A DNA stretch of 64,000 nucleotides, taken from Thalassotalea piscium. Lineage in GTDB: Bacteria > Pseudomonadota > Gammaproteobacteria > Enterobacterales > Alteromonadaceae. The stretch is taken from NCBI RefSeq assembly GCF_030295935.1, contig NZ_AP027362.1, positions 2,666,001 through 2,730,000 on the forward strand, read 5' to 3'. Under the pieces are notes generated by a model. It worked only from the letters and a program-made list of their open reading frames with translations. It was not told the origin of the DNA and did not search any database. Shown here one piece after another: positions 47,294-56,964 of the stretch; position 1 is the stretch's first letter; each line of letters begins with the position of its first letter. The translations under genes were made by a program, and so were the position numbers.

Positions 47294-47640
47294 GATAAAT
47301 CCTAAATCCTTTTTTAATATTTATTATGCGGCTGAATTGCCATCCGCATAATTACCATGTATTAAAAAAGTTGGCAAATAGGTATTAAGCATTAATGTAA
47401 TGTTAGGTTTACGTTAAATTCAAAAATTTAAAAAATGATAAAAGTAGGTATAGATTGGGCGATCTTTTAATATTGAGACAAATCAAGGAAGATAGTGTTC
47501 GAGCTAGGTTCTACGTTCTTTTTTAGCAAAGAGCATCCAAATTTTATATATAAATGCTTAACAATAAGATGAAAATAAAAGTGTTACACAATGTGTCTAC
47601 AGATATTACAAAGATATAGTATGAGAATAAAATAAAAGAA
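47294..47640. other. Receptor upstream region, no gene seen
   Basis: The AT-rich stretch of about 350 bp presumably has the promoter of the receptor gene. No palindromic operator, repeat or credible short gene was recognised before the tRNA-Pro-derived repeats. Confidence 0.4.
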
Positions 47641-47978
47641 AAGTGCTCTGTGATGCAAGATTACTTCGTACATCCTGTACTACGCCCTTCGGGTCGCTAC
47701 GCGTTAAAAATTGTTCCAGACAATTTTTTCGACTTGCTTCGCAAGTTCTCATCTAAATTTAGACTGTGATTAAATTTAAGGTATTTACGAAGAGATAAAC
47801 ATTTAAGAAGTGGTCGGTGATGCAAGATTACTTCGTACATCCTGTACTACGCCCTTCGGGTCGCTACGCGTTTAAAAATTGTTCCAGACAATTTTTTCGA
47901 CTTGCTTCGCAAGTTCTCATCTAAATTTAGACTGTGATTAAATTCAAGGTATTTACGAATAGATAAACATTTAAGAAG
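47641..47978 (-). repeat. Two tandem 167-168-bp repeats carrying the 3' end of tRNA-Pro
   Basis: Unit 1 (from about 47651) and unit 2 (from 47818) are nearly identical for about 167 bp. Unit 2 carries the last 20 or so bases of tRNA-Pro (TGGTCGGTGATGCAAGATT at 47811-47829, as complement), including CCA, before diverging. Unit 1 keeps a degenerate version. The third member of the register is the intact tRNA-Pro at 47979. Each unit has an AAATTGT/ACAATTT hairpin with T-run and an ACTTGCTTCGCAAGT hairpin. The arrangement resembles the tandem rtT repeats behind E. coli tyrT. Confidence 0.85.
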
Positions 47979-48055
47979 TGGTCGGTGATGCAAGATTCGA
48001 ACTTGCGACCCCTTGGACCCAAACCAAGTGCGCTACCAAGCTGCGCTAATCACCG
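47979..48055 (-). tRNA. tRNA-Pro (anticodon TGG), distal copy
   Basis: The 77-nt cloverleaf begins CGGTGATTAGCGCAGCTTGG, has anticodon stem-loop CTTGGTTTGGGTCCAAG with TGG, TpsiC arm GTTCGAATC and encoded CCA. It is identical to the copy at 48422 and last in the four-tRNA operon. Confidence 0.96.
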
Positions 48056-48084
48056 ATTTTAACTCTTAGTTCCATTATAAAGAA

Positions 48085-48161
48085 TGGGGTGGCTAATGGG
48101 ACTTGAACCCACGACAACCGGAATCACAATCCGGGGCTCTACCAACTGAGCTATAGCCACC
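48085..48161 (-). tRNA. tRNA-His (anticodon GTG)
   Basis: The sequence starts GGTGGCTATAGCTCAGTTGG with the extra 5' G, has anticodon GTG in CGGATTGTGATTCCG, and ends in CCCA with C as discriminator, as expected for tRNA-His. CCA is encoded. Confidence 0.96.
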
Positions 48162-48175
48162 ATAACACTTTATTA

Positions 48176-48252
<77 letters not shown>

Positions 48253-48421
48253 ATTGTAAAACATAGCATTTAAAATGCTAACTTAAGTATAATAAATTAT
48301 AAACTTAATAATTGCATCATATAAGGGCTTAAGCCACACTTTCTAAAGGTGTTATACAATTTAGTAAAACTAAACGTGCACTAATTTATATGAGCAATAC
48401 TTTTCTTATAAAAAGAAAAAG

Positions 48422-48498
48422 TGGTCGGTGATGCAAGATTCGAACTTGCGACCCCTTGGACCCAAACCAAGTGCGCTACCAAGCTGCGCTAATCACCG
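48422..48498 (-). tRNA. tRNA-Pro (anticodon TGG), proximal copy
   Basis: The sequence equals the copy at 47979-48055. It is the first gene after the promoter at 48538-48566. The 169-bp spacer before tRNA-Arg is unusually long and has a TAGCATTT/AAATGCTA hairpin at about 48266-48282. Confidence 0.96.
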
Positions 48499-48537
48499 AC
48501 GATTCGTTAAAAACATACATGCTTTCAACGGGTGCGG

Positions 48538-48566
48538 ATATTACCTAGTTGACCGTTGCTCGTCAA
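48538..48566 (-). promoter_or_regulatory. Promoter of the tRNA operon
   Basis: The minus strand reads TTGACG (48566-48561), 17 bases, TAATAT (48543-48538), then CCGCACCCG. The GC-rich discriminator suggests stringent control, typical of stable-RNA promoters. Confidence 0.85.
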
Positions 48567-48780
48567 ACGTTTTTTATAAATAAATAGCTTTTCGGTTACT
48601 TTTACAGCAGCCTTTTAATTTTAGTTTAATTTAAGAGCGACTATTGACGAAATATTAACATACTAGTGTAATCACCAGTAAATAAAAATTTAACTTATAT
48701 AAGGCAATTTCATCTATGATGAAAAGTGAAACTATGCGAAAATAACCTTGATTATCACTTTAATTTACGCGCTAGGAATT

Positions 48781-49635
48781 ATGACTGCATCACTTATTGA
48801 CGGTAAAGCAATTGCACAGCAACTGAGACTCTCTGTAAAAGAAAAGGTTAAAGCTAGAATAGAGCAAGGTAAAAGAGCTCCTGGTTTAGCTGTAATATTA
48901 GTGGGCGACAATCCTGCATCACAAGTTTACGTTGGTAGTAAACACCGAGCTTGTGAAGAAGTAGGTTTTATATCTCCATCATATAAATTACCTGATACTA
49001 CAACACAAGCTGAGTTACTTGAACTCATTACTCAACTGAACAATGACAACACTATCGATGGTATTTTAGTACAACTCCCCTTACCTGAAAGTATTGATGC
49101 TAATTCAGTGATTGAACACATAGCTCCCAATAAAGATGTTGATGGCTTCCACCCTTCAAATGTGGGTAAATTAGTTTTACGTCAGCCAGGTCTTCGTCCT
49201 TGTACGCCTAAAGGTATTATGACTTTAATTCAATCAACCGGTGTTAAAACACACGGTTTAGACGCTTTAGTTGTTGGTGCTTCAAATATAGTTGGTCGCC
49301 CGATGACACTTGAGTTGCTCTTGGCCGGTTGTACCGTAACCACAACGCACCGTTTTACTAAGAACTTAGAAGATAAAGTACGCAATGCCGACTTATTAGT
49401 AGTGGCGGTTGGAAAATCTGAATTTATCCCCGGCGACTGGATAAAAGAAGGTGCAATTGTAATTGACGTTGGAATTAACCGAATGGATACAGGCCGTTTG
49501 ATTGGTGATGTAGAGTTTGACATTGCTAAAACCAAAGCATCTTTTATTACCCCTGTTCCTGGTGGTGTTGGCCCAATGACAGTGGCAAGTTTAATTGAAA
49601 ACACCCTAATTGCCTGCGAGCAGTTTGGTCAGTAA
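48781..49635 (+). CDS. folD: Bifunctional methylenetetrahydrofolate dehydrogenase/cyclohydrolase
   Basis: The 284-residue protein starts [16 protein letters not shown] at ATG 48781 with AGGA upstream; an upstream TTG in frame at 48748 is not needed. Motifs include [14 protein letters not shown] (active-site Lys) , [20 protein letters not shown]-type loop, [12 protein letters not shown] (NADP site) and [18 protein letters not shown]. It interconverts methylene-, methenyl- and formyl-THF. Confidence 0.96.
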   Translation: MTASLIDGKAIAQQLRLSVKEKVKARIEQGKRAPGLAVILVGDNPASQVYVGSKHRACEEVGFISPSYKLPDTTTQAELLELITQLNNDNTIDGILVQLPLPESIDANSVIEHIAPNKDVDGFHPSNVGKLVLRQPGLRPCTPKGIMTLIQSTGVKTHGLDALVVGASNIVGRPMTLELLLAGCTVTTTHRFTKNLEDKVRNADLLVVAVGKSEFIPGDWIKEGAIVIDVGINRMDTGRLIGDVEFDIAKTKASFITPVPGGVGPMTVASLIENTLIACEQFGQ

Positions 49636-49651
49636 TCCCATCAATTAATTG

Positions 49652-49935
49652 TTAACCTGAGTTCTGGATAAGCTAAGCACGTCAATGTCACGACTTTTTG
49701 CGCGTATCTGCGTTGCCTGCATGGACGTAGGTACTTGGTTTTTGTCTGGAACTAAAAAACCGTTAATTTGCTACTAATAGCTGGCTATTAGGTACGCAAA
49801 CTTGCCTTGATTCACTCAACACTTATAACATTGATATATAACTACATAAGCAATACGATTGTTGTATTATAAGTGATTGAAAAATATAACTTTATCGGAT
49901 TTTAACGTACATCCGTTATCAAGAACTCAGGTTAG
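49652..49935. mobile_element. MITE-like element, family 3
   Basis: A non-coding unit lies between inverted repeats AACCTGAGTTCTGGATAA (49654-49671) and TTATCAAGAACTCAGGTT (49916-49933), 17 of 18 paired. TTA/TAG at the edges is compatible with a TA duplication. Only one full copy is present in the window. It fills most of the folD-cysS gap. Confidence 0.55.
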
Positions 49936-49956
49936 TTTAAATTTCGTCATAAAAAA

Positions 49957-49983
49957 TGCCAATCAGTTGATTGGCATTTTTTT
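49957..49983 (-). terminator. Terminator of cysS
   Basis: AATGCCAATCA-GT-TGATTGGCATT forms an 11-bp stem with T-runs on both strands, about 20 bases after the cysS stop, so it could also stop leftward or rightward reading through the gap. Confidence 0.92.
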
Positions 49984-49999
49984 GTCAATATAACTTATA

Positions 50000-51385
50000 T
50001 TAACCTTTACGCCACGTTGTTTTACCGGCGCTGTCTTCAAGAATTATATTCATCGCATTGAGCTTATCACGAGCTTCATCAGCAAGTGCCCAGTTCTTAT
50101 CTACTCGCGCTTGGTTACGCTGTAATATTAATGCTTCTATTTGTGCAACTTCGTCGTTATTTCCTCCACCTTGTAAAAAAGTTGCAGGATCTAACTGTAA
50201 TAACCCGAGTAACCCACCTAAACCTTTCAATGTAGCTGCCAGTAATACGGTATCCTTGCTATTGTCAGCTTTAGCCACATTCAATTGCTTAGCCAATTCA
50301 AAAAGTACCGAAAGCGCTTGTGGTGTATTAAAGTCATCGTCCATTGCCACACAAAATGCTTTAACAAAAGGATTAGCTTTATCTAAAGTGAAGTCTTTCG
50401 GTAAACTAATATCTCTAAGCGCAGTATAAATACGCTCAAGCGATGCACGCGCCTGCTCTAAATTATCTGTTGAATAATTTAATTGGCTTCGGTATTGCCC
50501 TGTTGTTAAGAAAAAACGCGTTGTTTCAGCATCATATTTTGCTAATACTTCACGTATCGTGAAAAAATTATTCAGCGACTTTGACATTTTTTCTTGGTCA
50601 ACTTGCACCATTCCAGTATGGATCCAATAGTTCACATAAGGCGTATCTAGTGCACAACAACTTTGCGCTACTTCATTCTCATGATGAGGAAACTGTAGAT
50701 CTGAGCCTCCACCATGAATATCAAAATGAGCACCAAGTTCTTTAGCATTCATTGCTGAACATTCAATATGCCAACCCGGTCGCCCAGCTCCCCATGGCGA
50801 TTCCCAACTTGGCTCTTGCGGCTTTGCTAATTTCCACAATACAAAGTCAAGGGGATTGCGTTTAGTCTCATCAATTTCAGCACGAGAGCCGGCTTGTAGT
50901 TGCTCTAAGTTTTGACCACTAAGCTTACCGTAATCTGAAAAGCTTGATACTTCAAACAACACATCACCACTGTCTGCTACATAAGCATGTTTTTTTGCAA
51001 TTAATGTTTCGATCATCGCAATGATCTCATTCATGTGCGTTGTTACACGTGGTTCAACATCAGGGCGCATCATATTCAATGCATCAAAATCTTCGTGCAT
51101 TGCAGCAATAGTTCGTTCGGTCAGTTGCTCTGTTGTTTCATTATTTTCGATAGCACGGTTAATTATTTTATCTTCAACATCGGTAATATTACGAACATAA
51201 TTCACCTCGTAACCTGAGAAACGTAAGTAACGAGCTATGTTATCAAAGCTTATGTACGTGCGAGCATGACCAATATGGCATAAGTCATAAACCGTGCAAC
51301 CACACACATACAATCCAACTTTACCTTCATTAATCGGTGTAAAAACTTCCTTCTTACGAGTTAAGGTATTGTAGATCTGCAACAT
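50000..51385 (-). CDS. cysS: Cysteinyl-tRNA synthetase
   Basis: The 461-residue class I synthetase starts [15 protein letters not shown] at ATG 51385, with GGAG 12 bases upstream; a TTG at 51403 lies in that region and adds non-conserved residues. HIGH-type motif CHIGHAR, zinc site with [15 protein letters not shown] and [15 protein letters not shown], and KMSKS in [11 protein letters not shown] are intact. It is divergent from ppiB. Confidence 0.96.
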   Translation of the reverse strand: MLQIYNTLTRKKEVFTPINEGKVGLYVCGCTVYDLCHIGHARTYISFDNIARYLRFSGYEVNYVRNITDVEDKIINRAIENNETTEQLTERTIAAMHEDFDALNMMRPDVEPRVTTHMNEIIAMIETLIAKKHAYVADSGDVLFEVSSFSDYGKLSGQNLEQLQAGSRAEIDETKRNPLDFVLWKLAKPQEPSWESPWGAGRPGWHIECSAMNAKELGAHFDIHGGGSDLQFPHHENEVAQSCCALDTPYVNYWIHTGMVQVDQEKMSKSLNNFFTIREVLAKYDAETTRFFLTTGQYRSQLNYSTDNLEQARASLERIYTALRDISLPKDFTLDKANPFVKAFCVAMDDDFNTPQALSVLFELAKQLNVAKADNSKDTVLLAATLKGLGGLLGLLQLDPATFLQGGGNNDEVAQIEALILQRNQARVDKNWALADEARDKLNAMNIILEDSAGKTTWRKG

Positions 51386-51570
51386 GAGGTTTAATGACTC
51401 CAATTTATCGCCTTTACTTTTATTGGTATAAGGCTAAGTAAGTGAATCTGACTAATTCAGATAAAAATTTGCGTTATTGTAGCCTAAGAAAAGCAAAGGA
51501 TCATCACTTCCCTTTACAGATTCGCTCTTTAGGTTACAATTCACCAATAAATTTTTATGAGATAAAACAA

Positions 51571-52062
51571 ATGATCACATTTAAAACAACCATGGGCGAT
51601 ATTAAGATCGCTTTAAACTTTGATAAAGCCCCTATAACTGCTAAAAACTTTCAACAATATGTAGAAGACGGTTTTTACAAAGGCACTATTTTTCACCGCG
51701 TAATTAAAGGTTTTATGGTACAAGGCGGTGGTTTTTCTTCAGGTTTAGAAGAAAAAGAAACACGCGAAACCATTAAAAACGAAGCAAGCAATGGCTTGAG
51801 TAATAGTCGTGGTACCTTAGCAATGGCTCGTACCAGTGATCCACATTCAGCCTCTGCACAGTTTTTTATTAACTTAGTTGATAATACATTTTTAGACTTT
51901 AAAAGTGAGACTGAGCAAGGTTGGGGATATTGTGTGTTTGGTGAAGTTGTTGAAGGCATGGACATAGTAGACAAAATGACTTTAGTTGATACTGGGCGCA
52001 TGGGTTTTCACGACGATGTGCCTAAAGAAGAAATTGTTGTTGAGTCTACATTAGTAGAATAA
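51571..52062 (+). CDS. ppiB: Cytoplasmic cyclophilin peptidyl-prolyl isomerase
   Basis: The 163-residue cyclophilin starts [20 protein letters not shown] at ATG 51571; an upstream GTG at 51442 would add 43 unrelated residues. Catalytic [13 protein letters not shown] and [18 protein letters not shown] are intact. The order cysS-ppiB-lpxH is the one found in E. coli. Confidence 0.96.
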   Translation: MITFKTTMGDIKIALNFDKAPITAKNFQQYVEDGFYKGTIFHRVIKGFMVQGGGFSSGLEEKETRETIKNEASNGLSNSRGTLAMARTSDPHSASAQFFINLVDNTFLDFKSETEQGWGYCVFGEVVEGMDIVDKMTLVDTGRMGFHDDVPKEEIVVESTLVE

Positions 52063-52106
52063 ACAACTGAATTTAAGCTATACAGGCAAAATAGGTTACA
52101 GATGTG

Positions 52107-52868
52107 ATGACATTACAAAATAAACAACCGGTAACCTACTTTATTGCTGACTTACATTTAGCACAAAACAGGCCTGATATTACGGCCTGTTTTTTATCAT
52201 TCCTTAAAAATGATGCCTTAAACGCACAAACCCTTTATATACTTGGTGACTTATTTGAGTACTGGATTGGTGATGACGATAATTCCCCATTTGTTATAGA
52301 AATAGCTAGGGGCTTAAAGGAACTTGCTGATAGTGGAACAGCTATTTACTTTATTCATGGTAATAGAGACTTTTTACTAGGTAAGAGGTTTGCAAAAAAA
52401 GCAGGCATGACCCTGTTACCTGAAGTAGATACCATTGAGCTGTATGGTGAAAAAATTGTTATTTTACATGGCGACACTTTGTGTACTAAAGATGTTGCTT
52501 ATCAAAAATTTAGAAAAAAATCACGTACTTGGTGGTGGCAAACTATGATAAAAAGTTTGCCTTTATTTGTACGAAGAAAAATTGCAGAGAATTATCGAAA
52601 ACAAAGCGCTAATGCTACCGCAATGAAGTCGCAAGATATTATGGATGTTACCGAGTCTGAAGTAGAAAAGTGTCTTGAACAGCACCAAAGCCTACTAATG
52701 ATACATGGCCATACGCATAGGCCTAATATTCATAACGTTAATGTAAATGGTAAGCAAGCAAAACGAATTGTGCTGGGTGATTGGTACGAACAAGGTGCTT
52801 GGTTAAAGTTTGATAAAAACGGTTATCAGTTATTATATACACCATTAGAACAACTAAAGTCACTTTGA
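52107..52868 (+). CDS. lpxH: UDP-2,3-diacylglucosamine diphosphatase
   Basis: The 253-residue calcineurin-like hydrolase has the metal motifs FIADLHL, GDLFEYWIGDD, HGNRDF, LHGDTLC and HGHTHRPN. It makes lipid X in the fourth step of lipid A synthesis. The ATG 52107 follows AGG; a GTG codon directly before it is also possible. It follows ppiB by 44 bp. Confidence 0.95.
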   Translation: MTLQNKQPVTYFIADLHLAQNRPDITACFLSFLKNDALNAQTLYILGDLFEYWIGDDDNSPFVIEIARGLKELADSGTAIYFIHGNRDFLLGKRFAKKAGMTLLPEVDTIELYGEKIVILHGDTLCTKDVAYQKFRKKSRTWWWQTMIKSLPLFVRRKIAENYRKQSANATAMKSQDIMDVTESEVEKCLEQHQSLLMIHGHTHRPNIHNVNVNGKQAKRIVLGDWYEQGAWLKFDKNGYQLLYTPLEQLKSL

Positions 52869-52882
52869 TATTTGAGGCTATA

Positions 52883-53263
52883 TTAGTCTGACTTTCCACG
52901 GCGTGGATCAACTCTCCCTCCAGTAACTTTATCAGCCCTTCCCTCAAGCTTTGCTTTTTCAGCACGTCGCTTACGCACCTCTTTTGGATCAGCAATTAAC
53001 GGCCGATAAATTTCTATACGATCTAAATCATTTACAACATCAGTTAATTTAGCTGAGCGATTCCAAATACCTACGTTATGTTTAGTAAGGTCAATTTCTT
53101 TAAAAATTGATTTAATACCCGATAAATCGATCGCCTGAGCAATAGTAGTTCCCTGCTTTACAGATATAGTAATAATTTCTTGCTTGTGGGGCACGCCATA
53201 AACAACTTCAACCTGGATCTGGTTACCTTGTTCGGTTTGTGTATCAATTTTTTTAGTAGTCAT
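52883..53263 (-). CDS. rnfH: RnfH family protein (RatB)
   Basis: The 126-residue protein has the ubiquitin-like RnfH domain (about 16-95: IQVEVVYGVPHKQEI, VGIWNRSAKLTDVVNDLDRIEIYRPL) and a basic C-terminal tail. It directly abuts ratA, the usual partner. Function is not established. It converges on lpxH. Confidence 0.92.
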   Translation of the reverse strand: MTTKKIDTQTEQGNQIQVEVVYGVPHKQEIITISVKQGTTIAQAIDLSGIKSIFKEIDLTKHNVGIWNRSAKLTDVVNDLDRIEIYRPLIADPKEVRKRRAEKAKLEGRADKVTGGRVDPRRGKSD

Positions 53264-53695
53264 TTAGCCATAAACCTCTTTTGCTCGTTGAGAGAACGCT
53301 TGCACCATATTATTGGCTAAGCTATTAAAAACACGGCCAAACGCTAAGTCGAAAACCTTGCTTGAAAATTCATATTCAAGCTCTAAACTAATTTTACAAG
53401 CCTCATCAGATAAAGGTGTAAAACTCCAACTTCCTTGTAAGCGTTTAAAAGGCCCATCGACTAAGTTCAACAATACTTGTTTATTTTCAATTAAGGTGTT
53501 TTCTGTCGTAAACCACTTTGTTAAACCGCCTTTTGACACTAAAAGTGCAGCCTTCATTTTATTAGGTTGCTGCTGAAGTATTTTACTATCAGAGCAGTCT
53601 GGTAAAAACTGCGGATAAGCGAGAACATCATTTACTAACTGATACATTTGTTCAACGCTAAACATCACTAAAGCATTGCGACTGACTACGGGCAT
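53264..53695 (-). CDS. ratA: RatA-type START-domain protein
   Basis: The 143-residue protein fits the YfjG/RatA family (VSRNALVMFSVEQMYQLVNDV at the start, QFLPDCSDSKIL, KWFTTENTL, LVDGPFKRLQGSWSF). The family is related to ubiquinone-binding Coq10 and has been called a toxin acting on 50S subunits; the coenzyme Q role is the safer expectation. It is divergent from smpB, the usual arrangement. Confidence 0.93.
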   Translation of the reverse strand: MPVVSRNALVMFSVEQMYQLVNDVLAYPQFLPDCSDSKILQQQPNKMKAALLVSKGGLTKWFTTENTLIENKQVLLNLVDGPFKRLQGSWSFTPLSDEACKISLELEYEFSSKVFDLAFGRVFNSLANNMVQAFSQRAKEVYG

Positions 53696-53848
53696 CTTCT
53701 CTCCTTAATTAATGGCGAATATCATACCAAAACTTGACGAAAAACACATTAGAATGCAAAAAATCAAAGATAAATACATTCAATTGTTAAAAACCATTTA
53801 AAACCTTGTAGTAATACGTATAATGGCGCCGTTAAATATGGAAGAATT

Positions 53849-54337
53849 ATGGCAAAGCAAAAATCAAAAAAAGCAAATAGCAACACTATAGCACTCAACA
53901 AAAAAGCTCGTCATAACTACACCTTGTCAGATAAGTACGAGGCGGGTATGAGCTTACAAGGTTGGGAAATTAAAAGTATTCGCAGCGGAAAAGTAAACAT
54001 TTCTGAGTGTTTCGTTATGATTAAAGATCGCGAAGCTTTCCTTGTGGGTGCAGAAATAATGCCACTTAATGCCGCATCAAGCCATGTGGTATGCGACCCT
54101 GTGCGTCCTCGTAGACTTTTACTCAACCGAAGAGAGCTAGATCAGCTTGTAGGTGCTGTAGAGCGTGAAGGTTATTCTTTAATTGCCACTGCAATGTACT
54201 GGAAAAAATGTTGGGTAAAGCTTGAATTTTACTTAGGTAAAGGTAAAAAAGACCATGACAAACGTGCCGATATTAAAGATAGAGAGTGGCAAGTAGATAA
54301 AGGTCGCATACTAAAAAATAAAAACTTAGACAAATAA
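53849..54337 (+). CDS. smpB: SsrA-binding protein SmpB
   Basis: The 162-residue protein has the OB fold ([36 protein letters not shown]) and basic C-terminal tail ([20 protein letters not shown]) that enters the mRNA channel during trans-translation. Its RNA partner ssrA lies 3.6 kb downstream, with two genes and a MITE in between. Confidence 0.96.
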   Translation: MAKQKSKKANSNTIALNKKARHNYTLSDKYEAGMSLQGWEIKSIRSGKVNISECFVMIKDREAFLVGAEIMPLNAASSHVVCDPVRPRRLLLNRRELDQLVGAVEREGYSLIATAMYWKKCWVKLEFYLGKGKKDHDKRADIKDREWQVDKGRILKNKNLDK

Positions 54338-54438
54338 CCTTTCAACCAAATTCAAGTTATAACTCAAGTTAAATAGGTGCTTAAAGTTTTGTAATAAACA
54401 AACTAAGCACCTTATTCAAAATAACTTTGCCTAAGTTA

Positions 54439-56532
54439 CTACTGCGATAACTGCATATGCCAGATATTACTGGTACTTAGCTCAATTTGCTCACAAGCAA
54501 AAAAGTTATGTTGAAAAGCCATATTACAACTGTTGGGTTTACGCTCATCAAAGTTATGCAGTGTTTGCGTAATGTTTGAATTAAGGTTTAGCTCCTTGTA
54601 CGTTTTATCTGCTAAATAATATATTTTATTATCCCGTAATTGCCAGTGTCGCCAGCCAGCAATAGGAAAGTTTTCAATAAGTAGTGACTCTACTCCTGAC
54701 TTTAAATCTAACTTATACAAGCCACTGATATTAAATTTGGTGTAAAAAACCTCATTGGTATTACCTTGAATACTATAACCGCCTTTAAATGTTACTTGAC
54801 TGATCTCTTCCTGTTCGTTATGAAGTGATAACGTCCAAATATTCCACTGGCTATCAACCTCGGCACTAAACATTATCGAATCATCAACAAACGTGACATA
54901 GTGCACGCCTGTGAATTCTTTTGCTAATGCGGTCCAACGCTTATCGGTTAAAGAATATAGATATAATGCATTATTAATACTAGCAACAAGCTGCTCATCG
55001 TTATCAGACCACGCCATAGTGCCAATACTTTCTATAACCGAATTGAACTCTGCGATGAAAGCAGGCTTGCTCTCTGGCTGAATAAACACTTTATCAGTAC
55101 CTGTTCTATTCGATCTGAAAGCCATAATGTTAGAGTTATTGCCAAATACAGGCATTAAGCTAATCCCTCGACTTGAGGTTAAAGCCTTTATCGACGCATC
55201 ATTAGTTGAGTAACTAAAAATATTAATCGTTTTTTGGCCACGCTCTGTCAGTAGCGTTCGGCTATTTCCTCCCAAAGACAGGCGACCAAACTGATCGCTC
55301 TGCTCTTTGGCAGTTAATGTTATTGTTTTGGTATCAAACTCAAATAAACCATCAGCATTTGACGCTAAAATTTGGTGTTCAGAACGCCAAACTAAACCAT
55401 AAACATTATTTATAAAAGCCTTACTTACAATTACCTGAAGAGTGTTTAGGTCAAGCAGCTTAATTTTATCAACACCTTCACCTAGATACTCAATAACTGC
55501 GAGCATTCGACCACTAGGTGACAATGCGAAAGCATAATCACCTGTGTTATTACCCACTTGAACTGGATGAGTAAGTTGCTGTTTTCTTCCCGTATCCATT
55601 AGATAAGAATACAATGCGTATGGCTCAGATATACTGGGTCTAGATTGATAGATTAGTCTATTTTTTTTCTGATCAAACGCAAGTTGAGTAATAACACCTT
55701 CGCCACAGTCAGTTATCAGACTTTGATCTTTTGTTTGAAGGTTAATTTTCACAACTTCACAATGCCTTTGTTCTAGGTTATTTAGCCTGGAGGCATAGAC
55801 AAAACCATTACCTCCATAAATAACATCGGTGTAATAATAGTCATCCGTCGAAATAATTTGCGCTGCTTCACTCTCTTTTTGCATATACACCTGCGCATAC
55901 GCAGTAGAGTTTTCGCGAAATAGAAAAAAAAGTGTCGCCGAACTAGCATGGTAATAAGGGTTAAATGCACTACCTTTTGTGGTAGTCACTGCATATTGGT
56001 TTAATAAATGAAACTGATTATTCTTACTTTCTAAGACAGTTTTTTTGATATTGTAAAATATAAACAGTACTAATATTAAAGCTGCGGCTATTATTACAAA
56101 AAGCCAAGACTTACTTCTCAGCCATGCTGAAATTGCACTCTTGCCTTGTGCTGCATAAATAGCTTGGCTTAAATCGTGAGGTAACTCACCACTTTCTTGT
56201 GCATCGCCAGCTACACTTTGCGTTAATATAGTAGGAGTAACTGCTAAGCGATACCCTACTTTACTCACTGTTTTTATCCATATGGGTGACGATGGATTAT
56301 CTTCCAGCAATTTACGTAATTCACTAACAGCTCTATTTACTGCCGCATCGCTAACTACCCGACCGCCCCAAACATATGTTACAAGCTCATCGCGTGAAAT
56401 CGCTTTATCGGGGTGCTTGCAAAAGTACACTAACAGCTCAAATACCCGAGGTTCACACTCTAGTTGTGTTTCATTTTTAGTTAACTTTACCTGTGTTACG
56501 TCAACCACAATATCACCAAAGAGAAAGCGCAT
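54439..56532 (-). CDS. CadC/ToxR-like winged-helix membrane regulator with TolB-like propeller
   Basis: Taking ATG 56532 (AAGGAT upstream) gives 697 residues: an OmpR-type winged helix (about 1-100; VFELLVYFCKHPDKAISRDEL), one membrane span (about 143-162) and a periplasmic beta-propeller with WD40/TolB-like repeats. A longer TTG start would extend into the MITE2 at 56546. It probably senses an envelope signal and binds DNA directly. Targets are unknown; the divergent SGNH-like lipoprotein gene is the nearest candidate. Confidence 0.85.
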   Translation of the reverse strand: MRFLFGDIVVDVTQVKLTKNETQLECEPRVFELLVYFCKHPDKAISRDELVTYVWGGRVVSDAAVNRAVSELRKLLEDNPSSPIWIKTVSKVGYRLAVTPTILTQSVAGDAQESGELPHDLSQAIYAAQGKSAISAWLRSKSWLFVIIAAALILVLFIFYNIKKTVLESKNNQFHLLNQYAVTTTKGSAFNPYYHASSATLFFLFRENSTAYAQVYMQKESEAAQIISTDDYYYTDVIYGGNGFVYASRLNNLEQRHCEVVKINLQTKDQSLITDCGEGVITQLAFDQKKNRLIYQSRPSISEPYALYSYLMDTGRKQQLTHPVQVGNNTGDYAFALSPSGRMLAVIEYLGEGVDKIKLLDLNTLQVIVSKAFINNVYGLVWRSEHQILASNADGLFEFDTKTITLTAKEQSDQFGRLSLGGNSRTLLTERGQKTINIFSYSTNDASIKALTSSRGISLMPVFGNNSNIMAFRSNRTGTDKVFIQPESKPAFIAEFNSVIESIGTMAWSDNDEQLVASINNALYLYSLTDKRWTALAKEFTGVHYVTFVDDSIMFSAEVDSQWNIWTLSLHNEQEEISQVTFKGGYSIQGNTNEVFYTKFNISGLYKLDLKSGVESLLIENFPIAGWRHWQLRDNKIYYLADKTYKELNLNSNITQTLHNFDERKPNSCNMAFQHNFFACEQIELSTSNIWHMQLSQ

Positions 56533-56545
56533 TAAAATCCTTATG

Positions 56546-56757
56546 ATACCAATCTCACTGACTATGTGATCATTTCTACTTGCTAAAAGAATCAACTGCC
56601 ACGTTATTTATTTTATAATTATCGCTACAAGGATGTAGCTTATGTTGGCAATGCAGGAGCATAATTACCCAGAACAACTCGTTATAAAAATAAACAGCTT
56701 GTAATTGACTGTTCTTACTGCGTATAAAGTAGATCATTTTATTAATGAAACTGGTAT
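56546..56757 (-). mobile_element. MITE family 2, complete copy, inverted
   Basis: The 212-bp element runs from ATACCAATCTCACTGACTAT to TTAATGAAACTGGTAT and is opposite in orientation to the copy at 35201. Its end lies 14 bp before the start codon of the CadC-like gene, so that gene's promoter must lie in or beyond the element. The rest of the 56533-56964 gap has no other clear feature. Confidence 0.85.
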
Positions 56758-56964
56758 AAGTTATCAATCATTATCAAATCATTACTAAACCATCACACCC
56801 TCTTTATTGTGTTAAATCAATAAACAGACAGACTGTGGGTTCAAACTTTACGCCGTATACTATTAGAAAAAATTAACAAAATCGATAGTAAAATTTATAT
56901 AAAAAAAACAATAGTACACCGGCGTAATAATCAGTTTCGAGCAAAAGTCAACACAGGAAGTATT

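Noticed and set aside
47641-48000. Tandem repeats considered as a CRISPR array
   Set aside because: The unit is about 168 bp with no unique spacers; the whole unit repeats and contains tRNA-Pro sequence.
53264-53695. ratA with rnfH as a toxin-antitoxin module
   Set aside because: The pair is a conserved chromosomal neighbour set; the Coq10-like START fold makes a housekeeping role more likely, and nothing here shows an antitoxin function.
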